From: Prochlorococcus sp. AG-311-D23
Lineage (GTDB): Bacteria; Cyanobacteriota; Cyanobacteriia; PCC-6307; Cyanobiaceae
DNA: 64,000 nucleotides
Assembly: GCA_003284445.1 (NCBI GenBank)
Contig: QBVH01000002.1
Span: 41,848 to 105,847 of the forward strand
Direction of reading: 5' to 3'
Part shown: positions 14,162-22,274 of the stretch, piece by piece
How the letters are laid out: each line of letters begins with the position of its first letter
Numbering within the stretch: the first letter of the stretch is position 1
Program-made: the position numbers and the translations under genes
The notes under the pieces: generated by a model
What the model was told of the DNA's origin: nothing
The model's database searches: none
The model's input: the letters and a program-made list of their open reading frames with translations, nothing else

Positions 14162-14605
14162 ATGACAACTTCAAATAGCACCAATCAGAACAATTCTGAA
14201 GCGCCTTCGCATTGTGGAAGCAAACCAAAAAAAATTGCATTTGGAATAGCACCACTTGGATTCATTTCCATTGGAATTGTTCCCATGGGTATTATTAGCA
14301 TTGGAATTGTTCCCATGGGTGTCGTTTCTATTGGCGCTGTAGCCATGGGAGTGGTTAATGCCTCAATAGTCGGAATGGGAATATTTTCTGCAGGAATAAC
14401 AACTATGGGTCTGAAAGTATGGAGTCCAGAAAACAATGCTATTCATGAGTCAATCAATAGTTCTAATTCTTCGTCTTCGAAAAATATTTATGCATATCCA
14501 ACTAAATCTCAGGCAGAGATCGAAGCCAAAAAGCTCGGATGCGCTGGAGTCCATAAGATGGGTAAATTATGGATGCCTTGTGCAATCCATATCAAACCTA
14601 ACTAA
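14162..14605 (+). CDS. hydrophobic decapeptide-repeat protein with C-terminal DUF3721-like domain
   Basis: GFISIGIVPM-GIISIGIVPM-GVVSIGAVAM-GVVNASIVGM-GIFSAGITTM repeats followed by YPTKSQAEIEAKKLGCAGVHKMGKLWMPC. Confidence 0.8.
   Translation: MTTSNSTNQNNSEAPSHCGSKPKKIAFGIAPLGFISIGIVPMGIISIGIVPMGVVSIGAVAMGVVNASIVGMGIFSAGITTMGLKVWSPENNAIHESINSSNSSSSKNIYAYPTKSQAEIEAKKLGCAGVHKMGKLWMPCAIHIKPN
14269..14320 (+). repeat. two copies of 22-bp direct repeat CATTGGAATTGTTCCCATGGGT, 30-bp period
   Basis: Exact copies at 14269-14290 and 14299-14320 within the decapeptide-repeat CDS. Confidence 0.95.
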
Positions 14606-14736
14606 TCTTGAAGCGATTGAGAATTTAAAGTTGTTCTATAAAATTCTTGGAAATAAGTATAAAAGCAATTCAAATTCTTCTTCTTTTAATAACAACTTAG
14701 GATTTAATTAACTATCGAAAAGTGATCTTAATTGAT

Positions 14737-15354
14737 CTAAGAATATATATCTTCGACTAACATTGAACCTTTTTCGCAAATTTGCTGCTGTGAAGGGAAC
14801 TCTTTATCGGAACAACAACATTCTCCTCTATCAGAATTATTTATCCAATTAATTATCCCTGTTCGGATTGGCTGAGGACATACCTCCCCTTTTTTAAGGT
14901 GATTAATTTCTTCGCTTGTTAAAGGATCAGCATGCTCAATAAAAAGAGACTCTTTAAGTCTAAAAGAACATGTCTCATCCCATTGCTCAAAACAATTTAT
15001 ATGATTTATAAAATCATTCCATGCCTCTTTCATTGATCTGTATCCTTTTCTTTTTAACTCTTTTCTAAAAACAGCTTTGATGAATTCATTAAAATTTTCT
15101 ACTTCTTGAGATGTAAAAGGTTGGGTTCTTTGAGCTTTAAGTGCTGACAATTGAATATTATTTTCAATTAATTGAAGCCTTTGTTCAATAGTTTGAAATC
15201 TAGAATCTATCGATTCAACAGGAAGGTTCTCTATTTGATTAACAAAACAATCAGAGACATAACTAACCAATGATTTACCAGAAATTCTGGCACTCTCTTT
15301 AATCTTTTCTAAGAGTTTTGGATCAATACTTACATTAAGTTGCGTTCTCTTCAT
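14737..15354 (-). CDS. hypothetical protein with N-terminal ribbon-helix-helix-like segment
   Basis: MKRTQLNVSIDPKLLEKIKESARISGKSLVSYVSDCF resembles RHH/CopG-type sequence; Cys-rich C-terminus (GECCCSDKEF). Confidence 0.6.
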   Translation of the reverse strand: MKRTQLNVSIDPKLLEKIKESARISGKSLVSYVSDCFVNQIENLPVESIDSRFQTIEQRLQLIENNIQLSALKAQRTQPFTSQEVENFNEFIKAVFRKELKRKGYRSMKEAWNDFINHINCFEQWDETCSFRLKESLFIEHADPLTSEEINHLKKGEVCPQPIRTGIINWINNSDRGECCCSDKEFPSQQQICEKGSMLVEDIYS

Positions 15355-15510
15355 GATTCAATCAATAAAAGGACGAATTAGAAGTAATCATTGATTATTT
15401 TATTCAAACAAAAATCAATCCGTTGTTATTTTTAGATTTCTTGATGTAAGTCCATCTTTTAGAGCCTCTTAAAAAAGCCAACAAAAATCAAGTAAATTTT
15501 TGAACTAAAT

Positions 15511-16296
15511 CTAATTATTCTTGGGAAGCAAAATCAATGAGATGACACACAGAACGCTAATAAGAGGGCCTGGAGGCAAATTCATAATCATAGCTAGTGA
15601 AAAACCTATGAGTGATAAAACCAATCCAAATATGGATGATCGAAGCATGGCAATCCATAGAGATCTAGCTTTCTGCAACCCCAACAAAGTTGGGGTTGAA
15701 AGTAACGCAATCACAAGGATTACCCCGACTGCTGACATTGAGCTCACAATGACAAGTGCAGTGGTGAAACCTAGGGCTAAGTTCAAAAACGAAACATTAA
15801 CTCCACTTGAAGCAGCTCCTTCTGGGTCTAAGCCAATATGAACAAGCTTGTCGTAACCAAATAGCATTAGGCAAATGAATGCCGAGAATGCAATCAGAGT
15901 TCTTAATAAATCGCTCAAATTTGCAGTTAATAAATCACCAAACAAAACAGCTTCCAAATCAATCCTGATTCCAAGTAGAGGGATAAGCAAAACACCAAGC
16001 CCCATCGAACCAGCAAGAATTGTATTCATTACAGCTTCATAATTTTGATTTTTTTTATTTGTCAAACTTTCTGCAGCAATAGCTCCCACTAATCCGCTTA
16101 AGACACCTCCAATAGATGGATCAATCCCAAGAGCCATAGCCAAGGCAAGTCCTGGTAAAACACAGTGTGAAATTAAATTGACTTGAAGAAGCCTTTTATG
16201 AGTTATCAATACAGATCCCATTGCAGGGCAAAGCACTCCTGAGAAGGAAGTTATTAGAAGAGGAATTATCCACCAACTTGTATTAATAAAAGACAT
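15511..16296 (-). CDS. znuB: zinc/manganese-type metal ABC transporter permease
   Basis: ABC-3 family membrane protein; SVLITHKRLLQVNLISHCVLPGLALA; clustered with znuA/znuC and a Fur family regulator. Confidence 0.85.
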   Translation of the reverse strand: MSFINTSWWIIPLLITSFSGVLCPAMGSVLITHKRLLQVNLISHCVLPGLALAMALGIDPSIGGVLSGLVGAIAAESLTNKKNQNYEAVMNTILAGSMGLGVLLIPLLGIRIDLEAVLFGDLLTANLSDLLRTLIAFSAFICLMLFGYDKLVHIGLDPEGAASSGVNVSFLNLALGFTTALVIVSSMSAVGVILVIALLSTPTLLGLQKARSLWIAMLRSSIFGLVLSLIGFSLAMIMNLPPGPLISVLCVISLILLPKNN

Positions 16297-16313
16297 TAAG
16301 CAAATGATTTAGT

Positions 16314-16751
16314 ATGTTCAGGAAGAAAGATCAAATTGAGATCTTGCTAATGAATAAAAGCAAGCCTGACATCACGAAGAGACAACAACAACTTCTCAAC
16401 GAACTCAAGAGATGTACTGATGAGTTGAGTGGACAAGAACTGCATAGAAAATTTCATAATGGTGAAAAGGCAATGGGTCTGACGACTGTATACAGGAACT
16501 TGCAAGCGTTAGTAAAGCAAGGCTTGATTCGCTCGAGACACCTCCCTAACGGCGAGGTCCTTTATGCCCCAGTTGAAAGAGATATTCATCATTTAACTTG
16601 CGTAAGCTGCGGAGAAACCACTCGATTGCAGGGATGCCCAGTCAAAACAATGCACATACCCCAGAAAGCCTCTAAAAGATTTGAACTGTTGTTTCATACT
16701 CTTGAATACTTTGGCCTCTGCCAAAATTGTTCGCAAGAATTGAATGCTTGA
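16314..16751 (+). CDS. zur: Fur family regulator, probably Zur (true start possibly ATG at 16350)
   Basis: MGLTTVYRNLQALVKQGLI, HHLTCVSCGET, LCQNCSQ CxxC motifs; next to znu genes. Confidence 0.8.
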   Translation: MFRKKDQIEILLMNKSKPDITKRQQQLLNELKRCTDELSGQELHRKFHNGEKAMGLTTVYRNLQALVKQGLIRSRHLPNGEVLYAPVERDIHHLTCVSCGETTRLQGCPVKTMHIPQKASKRFELLFHTLEYFGLCQNCSQELNA

Positions 16752-16777
16752 TGGAATTGAATAAATATCAATCACGA

Positions 16778-17473
16778 CTATATTTTCCATCTCAGATAGT
16801 TAATTGAACTAAGTTTTTCCTGCACCTCTTCAGGGTTACCAGAAGCCAAAATAATCTTATCTAGAACAACAACCTTGTCATAAGCATTTAATGATGTGCC
16901 CCAATCGTGACTACTGACGAAGACTGTCAATCCAGAATCAGCTAATTGACGGATAATTAATAAGAAGTCTTCCTTTGCGGGGGGATCAAATGCGGAACAA
17001 GGTTCATCAAGTAGAAATATTTTGGCAGGATTCATCAAGGTTTTCGCGAGTAATGCTCTTTGTTGCTGACCACCGGATAAAGCATCAAGTCGCCTTTTTG
17101 CTAAATGGGATATTCCAACACGTTGAAGAGCCGCTTCTAATTCACAACAAGTCGATTTCGAATGATTGACTCGACCTAAAGAAACTAATCCTTCAACAGT
17201 AATTGGAAAATTCCAATTCAGCTTCCCCCTCTGAGGCATCAAAGCCACTTGAGATCGATTATTTCTCAATGGTTTTCCGTCAACAGTAATTTCTCCTTGA
17301 TCCGGATTACTACTCCCTTGCAGCAGGCTTAATAATGTGGACTTACCAGCTCCATTTGGACCAACAAGAGCTGTCAAAGTACCTTGCTCAAGCTTTAGAG
17401 AAACGTTGCTTAAAGCAGGTTTAATTTTACTTGAATAAGAATATGTCAAATTTTCAGCAATCAAGCTAGGCAT
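16778..17473 (-). CDS. znuC: zinc ABC transporter ATP-binding protein
   Basis: Walker A GPNGAGKSTLL, LSGGQQQRALLAKTL, FLLDEP. Confidence 0.88.
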   Translation of the reverse strand: MPSLIAENLTYSYSSKIKPALSNVSLKLEQGTLTALVGPNGAGKSTLLSLLQGSSNPDQGEITVDGKPLRNNRSQVALMPQRGKLNWNFPITVEGLVSLGRVNHSKSTCCELEAALQRVGISHLAKRRLDALSGGQQQRALLAKTLMNPAKIFLLDEPCSAFDPPAKEDFLLIIRQLADSGLTVFVSSHDWGTSLNAYDKVVVLDKIILASGNPEEVQEKLSSINYLRWKI

Positions 17474-17523
17474 CTATTAAAGGATTTGCTGACAAGAAAC
17501 ATAATATACTTGCCAAGAGCAAA

Positions 17524-17538
17524 TGAAAATGATTATCG
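17524..17538. promoter_or_regulatory. Zur-box-like palindrome between divergent znuC and znuA
   Basis: TGAAAATGATTATCG differs at two positions from the 7-1-7 inverted repeat TGATAATnATTATCA described for cyanobacterial Zur sites. Confidence 0.6.
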
Positions 17539-17562
17539 TTTTAGATACGATTCATTTCCTTA

Positions 17563-19041
17563 ATGTCGAACTCTTCAAATCAGTCAAAAAAAACTAATCC
17601 CATAATCAATAAGACAGCTCTCAAAAGTTCTCTTGTTGCTGGAGCATTTTTATTTTCTGGCATCAATCAGACAGCACAGGCAAATACAAAATCAATTGTT
17701 GCTGTAGAGCCATTGGTTTGCGATGTTGTCTCTGCAATTGCACCACCCTCAACGCCCGTAACCTGCTTAATTGACAGAAAACAAGATGTTCATGATGTCA
17801 AGATCACTCCAAGGCAAGCTCAAACACTAAAGAGTGCGAAGCAAGTATTTACTCTTGGTTCAGAGATGAACCCTGCAATTAAAAAATGGTTAGATAATCC
17901 CTTAACTGTTGTTGTTGGCGTAAGTGCAATAGAAATAGACGATCATGACGACCACGATGATCATGACGATAATTCAGCTGCTAAACATGATGACCATGAT
18001 GACCATGGCGATGAACATGGAGAGGGAGATTTTGAGTGGGCTGGTGTTTTTGACCTTTCAGCAGGAACCTACAAATGGTCTTTTGCCAAAGTCAACGGAG
18101 ACTATGCAGATCCTGCCATGAAAATGGTTATTCTTAATTCCGGTGATATTGAAGCATCAGAAGAGCTTGCTAAAGAATTATTAGGATCCAAAAATTCAGA
18201 AGTTAAGCGCAATAATGACAAACTTGTTGCACAAGAAAAAGCCTACGTTCTTACATTTAATGAAAAGAAAGACATCACAACATTTACTGTAGAAATCAAA
18301 AAAGCTGGTAAATACGCTTTCTTTACTGAGCATATGCCTTTTGAGTTTGAAGCCGATGAACATTTCTTTAAAGATGTTGCAGGAGACGATGTTGAACCGA
18401 TTGCCCAAGTACCAGATGAAGGAGATCATCATCACCATGACCATGGAGGATTAGATCCTCATATCTGGCATGATCCACATAACATCATCAAAATGGGAGA
18501 TGTCATTTCCAAAAATATCAACAAGAAGATTTCCTTCTTTGATAGAGAAACTAAAAAAGTTTTAAAAGAAAGAACTCAATCTGTGAATTCCATTTTGGAA
18601 GATCTAGATCAATGGACACAAGTACAAATAGCTACAATTCCTTCTGATCAAAAGACGATGGTTTCTAAGCACAAATCGATGGAATATTACGGAGATGCAT
18701 TTGGATTAAAGACTATGAGCCTCCTAGATGTTCTTGGTGATTCATCCAGCCTTAGGCCTCAAACTATTGCAACAGTAATAGCGGAGCTTAAAGAAGAAAA
18801 CGTTAAAGTTTTATTCGCTGAGCAAAAGCCTCCTTCAAAGCTATTGAAAAACCTCAGCAGACAAACTTCCACTCCTATCGCATCAAATCAAATTTATGTT
18901 GACGGTCTAATGCCAACAGGAAATACTGTTTCAGTCGCTGTACATAACACCTGCACAATTGTTAATTCACTTGGTGGAAAATGTGATGAGAAAGAGGGTA
19001 ATGAACTTGAGGGGAAATGGAATTCTTTAATTAATCCTTAA
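17563..19041 (+). CDS. znuA: zinc-binding periplasmic protein ZnuA with His-rich loops and an inserted ~115-aa domain
   Basis: EPLVCDVVSAIAPPSTPVTCLID, DPHIWHDPHN, MVSKHKSMEYYGDAFGL; DDHDDHDDHDDNSAAKHDDHDDHGDEHGEG and GDHHHHDHGG loops flank the insert. Confidence 0.9.
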   Translation: MSNSSNQSKKTNPIINKTALKSSLVAGAFLFSGINQTAQANTKSIVAVEPLVCDVVSAIAPPSTPVTCLIDRKQDVHDVKITPRQAQTLKSAKQVFTLGSEMNPAIKKWLDNPLTVVVGVSAIEIDDHDDHDDHDDNSAAKHDDHDDHGDEHGEGDFEWAGVFDLSAGTYKWSFAKVNGDYADPAMKMVILNSGDIEASEELAKELLGSKNSEVKRNNDKLVAQEKAYVLTFNEKKDITTFTVEIKKAGKYAFFTEHMPFEFEADEHFFKDVAGDDVEPIAQVPDEGDHHHHDHGGLDPHIWHDPHNIIKMGDVISKNINKKISFFDRETKKVLKERTQSVNSILEDLDQWTQVQIATIPSDQKTMVSKHKSMEYYGDAFGLKTMSLLDVLGDSSSLRPQTIATVIAELKEENVKVLFAEQKPPSKLLKNLSRQTSTPIASNQIYVDGLMPTGNTVSVAVHNTCTIVNSLGGKCDEKEGNELEGKWNSLINP

Positions 19042-19051
19042 CTTTTACAGA

Positions 19052-19092
19052 TTCAATCCTGTCTACATTTGTAAAATGTTCACAGGATTGAA
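19052..19092. terminator. strong nested hairpin between znuA and the downstream ORF (terminator or attenuator)
   Basis: TTCAATCCTGT (19052-19062) / ACAGGATTGAA (19082-19092), inner stem ACATTT/AAATGT with GTA loop; no good U-tract. Confidence 0.6.
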
Positions 19093-19098
19093 CAAAAA

Positions 19099-19416
19099 TT
19101 GTTTCCAACCAAAGGATATAAAGTTTACAAACAACACTGGGAAGACCAGGCAGGGTTCATGGGTAAAACACCATGGGATAAAGACAAGATCTTAAAGCTG
19201 ACTATATCAACTGATTTCTATGACAATTTAAAAGAACTTCAATTTTCAAATCATTCGCTTAAGAAAGAGAATGGGAAACATACATTAAGAGTAAAAGTTC
19301 CATACAATTACTATAATCTGGATGATTTTGAATTAAAATCGCTTGAACTATTGGGTATCCAAAAGAGTTGGTTAACTGATATTTCTCTTGATAGCTCTAA
19401 ATGTTCACGTCGTTAA
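19099..19416 (+). CDS. hypothetical protein in zinc cluster (TTG start)
   Basis: ORF MFPTKGYKVYKQHWEDQAGFMGKTPWDKDK... between znuA and COG0523 gene. Confidence 0.55.
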   Translation: MFPTKGYKVYKQHWEDQAGFMGKTPWDKDKILKLTISTDFYDNLKELQFSNHSLKKENGKHTLRVKVPYNYYNLDDFELKSLELLGIQKSWLTDISLDSSKCSRR

Positions 19417-19425
19417 TTCAAGAAA

Positions 19426-20808
19426 ATGAGCAACAAGCAAAAAGTACCCGTAACAATACTGACTGGGTTTCTAGGATCTGGCAAAACAACTCTACTCAAT
19501 CGAATCCTGAGCGAAGAGCACGGTAAAAAAATAGCTGTCATTGAGAATGAATATGGTGAAGTTGGCATTGATCAAGGATTAGTAATCAATGCTGATGAAG
19601 AGGTTTTCGAGATGTCTAACGGTTGCATCTGCTGCACCGTACGTGGAGATTTAATTCGTGTACTAGGAAACCTCATGAAGAGGCGAGACAAATTTGACTA
19701 TGTATTAGTTGAGACTACTGGCCTTGCTGATCCTGGTCCTGTAGCTCAGACATTCTTCATGGACGATGAAATCCGTGATGAGTTTTCACTCGATGGCATA
19801 GTCACACTTGTGGACGCAGCCCACATAGAACAACAACTTGGGCGAAGTGATGAAAGTTCAGAGCAAGTTGCCTTCGCTGACGTCCTTGTTCTAAATAAAA
19901 CTGATCTTGTTTCAGACGAATCACTCGACAACTTAGAGTCACGTCTACGCGATATGAATCGTATGGCTCGAGTAATACGCAGTAAACAAGCAGACGTCTC
20001 AATTGATACTGTGCTCAATCTAAGTGCTTTTGATCTAGATCAAGTACTTCAGCGTCGTCCAACTTTTCTTGAACCAGAATATCCATTTGAGTGGACAGGT
20101 GTGTTTTCACTTGAAGAAGGTCGACATGAACTTACGCTCGAAGAAGGTCCAGACCCCACAATGTCTCTCGTCCTGTTATCAGACCAAGGTAAAGACGAGA
20201 CTGCTCTCAACACAGGTGCTGAATCATGCGTGAGACTCTACGCAGAACAAGAACAACCTATGAATCCAGGGGAGACAGTTCCAGTCGGCAAGCATGTGAG
20301 CCTTCAACTTCAATCTGAAGGGACTAAGTCATTCTTCATAGATGTTGATAAGAAAAGGGATATAGGTCTATTCACTCAACACACAGCCGAAGAGTTTAAT
20401 ATGAAATTAACTAAAGTAAATAATGCACCTACAGACGAGATAAATAATGATCAGAATATCTCTGTAATTTATCCAATAGCTGAGCGGACTTGGGTAGCCG
20501 AGCACGAACACGACGACGAAGTGGGTTCATTCGCTATCGAGCGAGTAGGTGATGTAGATCCAGAAAAACTCAATAGATGGTTAAGTCGACTCCTATCAGA
20601 AAAAGGTGTGGATATATTTCGGACTAAGGGATTCATTAGTTATGCGGGTGAGTCTAAGAGAATAGTGTTTCAAGGAGTACATATGCTCTTCACTGCTCAA
20701 CCTGATAAAGAATGGGGGAGTGAACCTCGCCGCAACCAACTTGTATTTATCGGGAGAAATCTTGATGAAAAAGAAATGATTAGGGAGTTTGATAAGTGCC
20801 TGGTCTAG
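19426..20808 (+). CDS. COG0523 (CobW-type) GTPase, putative metal chaperone, with an inserted domain shared with ZnuA
   Basis: GFLGSGKTTLLNRIL Walker A, IENEYGEVGID, SNGCICCTVRGDL (CxCC), VETTGLADPGPV, LNKTDLV; C-terminal CobW_C-like half. Confidence 0.93.
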   Translation: MSNKQKVPVTILTGFLGSGKTTLLNRILSEEHGKKIAVIENEYGEVGIDQGLVINADEEVFEMSNGCICCTVRGDLIRVLGNLMKRRDKFDYVLVETTGLADPGPVAQTFFMDDEIRDEFSLDGIVTLVDAAHIEQQLGRSDESSEQVAFADVLVLNKTDLVSDESLDNLESRLRDMNRMARVIRSKQADVSIDTVLNLSAFDLDQVLQRRPTFLEPEYPFEWTGVFSLEEGRHELTLEEGPDPTMSLVLLSDQGKDETALNTGAESCVRLYAEQEQPMNPGETVPVGKHVSLQLQSEGTKSFFIDVDKKRDIGLFTQHTAEEFNMKLTKVNNAPTDEINNDQNISVIYPIAERTWVAEHEHDDEVGSFAIERVGDVDPEKLNRWLSRLLSEKGVDIFRTKGFISYAGESKRIVFQGVHMLFTAQPDKEWGSEPRRNQLVFIGRNLDEKEMIREFDKCLV

Positions 20809-21869
20809 AAGAATTCAGCCCAAAAGGGATGCTTCACAAGGGCTGGTCTGCTCAAGTTGACGACTATGCAATTGTCTGTGGATGGGCACTAAAAGGTAAA
20901 GCCTTTTTAGTCGGTGACGTTGCTGGTGGGCTTTACTCATTTGAAGGGAAGTCTGGGAATCTCATTTGGCAAACAAAGGAAGTCCACAAAGGTGGCTTAC
21001 TCGCAATGTCTATTCATCCAGACGGAAATACTTTTGCAACTGCAGGCCAAGACGGAAAGGTATTGATATGGGAAAGCAAAGAAGGTAAATCAACTAACAC
21101 TTTAGAACTTGGGAAAGGGTGGGTTGAGCACATCAAGTGGTCTCCAGACGGTAAGTTTTTAGCAGTGGTCTTCACCAAATACGTCTATGTGTTTAATGAA
21201 AAAGGTAAAGAACACTGGAAGTCAGAAGAACATCCCAGTACTGTCAGCGCGATTGCTTGGTCTAATTCAAATGAATTAGCGACAGCATGCTATGGGCAGG
21301 TAACTTTTTTTGATGTAGCTAACAACAAGGTCAATCAAAAGTTGGAGTGGAGAGGCTCACTAGTATCTATGGAGCTTAGCCCTGATGGAGACATAGTGGC
21401 ATGCGGCAGTCAGGATAATTCTGTTCATTTCTGGCGTCGCTCAACAAATCAAGATTCAGAGATGACAGGATATCCAGGCAAACCAAGCCACCTAGCTTTT
21501 GATCAAACTGGAACAGTTCTTGCTACCGGGGGTAGTGATCGAGTGACAGTTTGGAGTTTTCAAGGCGATGGTCCTGAAGGGACTGTTCCAGGGGAATTAA
21601 TTCTTCATACTGAACCTATTTCTTGTCTTGCTTTCTCACATAGCGGGATGCTCTTAGCCTCAGGTGCCAGAGATGGTTCGGTGTTTTCCTGGTTTCTCCA
21701 AAAAGATGGTCAGGGTGATCCTGTTGGAGGTGCATTTGCAGGAGATCTTGTCAGCAAAATCGCTTGGCGGCCTGACGACTGTGCCTTGGCTGCAGTAAAT
21801 GCCAATGGAGGTATTACTGTTTGGGATTTCAAGGTTCGCAACAAGCAATCTCCTAAAGGATTCTCATAA
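20796..21869 (+). CDS. WD40-repeat protein, overlapping the COG0523 gene (GTG start)
   Basis: Repeated blocks such as SIHPDGNTFATAGQDGKVLIWE, ELSPDGDIVACGSQDNSVHFWR, AFSHSGMLLASGARDGSVFSW. Confidence 0.9.
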   Translation: MPGLEEFSPKGMLHKGWSAQVDDYAIVCGWALKGKAFLVGDVAGGLYSFEGKSGNLIWQTKEVHKGGLLAMSIHPDGNTFATAGQDGKVLIWESKEGKSTNTLELGKGWVEHIKWSPDGKFLAVVFTKYVYVFNEKGKEHWKSEEHPSTVSAIAWSNSNELATACYGQVTFFDVANNKVNQKLEWRGSLVSMELSPDGDIVACGSQDNSVHFWRRSTNQDSEMTGYPGKPSHLAFDQTGTVLATGGSDRVTVWSFQGDGPEGTVPGELILHTEPISCLAFSHSGMLLASGARDGSVFSWFLQKDGQGDPVGGAFAGDLVSKIAWRPDDCALAAVNANGGITVWDFKVRNKQSPKGFS

Positions 21870-21876
21870 AATAAAA

Positions 21877-21955
21877 GCCTCTTTTTTTTAATAGGAAATT
21901 GAAAACTGTTCAATTTCTATCGAGTACAGTGAAAAACTTCAAAAAGAGGCGTTTT
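21877..21955. terminator. nested inverted repeat, probable bidirectional terminator
   Basis: GCCTCTTTTT (21877-21886) / AAAAAGAGGC (21941-21950) enclosing GAAATTGA/TCAATTTC (21895-21902 / 21910-21917); followed by GTTTTT. Confidence 0.6.
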
Positions 21956-22015
21956 TACTGATGTATAAGTGCTCCACATAACTTATATATGTTAGTAACC
22001 CACAAGAGGAACACA

Positions 22016-22159
22016 ATGAATAGAACACTTCTTTGGTTTCAAGAATTGCTCATTGCAATGGGGAATGCTTTATTCCATCCGTATAAAGATAATTCACCTC
22101 CAAGTTTTGAAGCACAACCTTTCAGAGATGACCCTTATAAAAACAAAGGAATTGCATAA
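22016..22159 (+). CDS. small ORF, 47 aa, hypothetical
   Basis: MNRTLLWFQELLIAMGNALFHPYKDNSPPSFEAQPFRDDPYKNKGIA*; isolated, followed by a Rho-independent-type terminator. Confidence 0.6.
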   Translation: MNRTLLWFQELLIAMGNALFHPYKDNSPPSFEAQPFRDDPYKNKGIA

Positions 22160-22181
22160 TTTAAGGTCAAAATTTAAAAAG

Positions 22182-22206
22182 GAGGCCTAGTTGGGCCTCT
22201 TTTTTT
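22182..22206 (+). terminator. Rho-independent terminator
   Basis: GAGGCC-TAGTTG-GGCCTC followed by TTTTTTT. Confidence 0.85.
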
Positions 22207-22274
22207 AACCGTCTTAAAAGAGGGAAAGTAACTACCGAACCATTAAGAATGAGTGAATGTGCTTTAATAATTCT

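Noticed and set aside
14436-14711. ORF overlapping the decapeptide-repeat/DUF3721-like gene in another frame
   Set aside because: Most of it lies inside a better supported CDS; no recognisable features.
17938-18030. GACCATGAT-type repeats in znuA considered as a tandem DNA repeat or CRISPR-like element
   Set aside because: Simply codons of the His/Asp-rich metal-binding loop.
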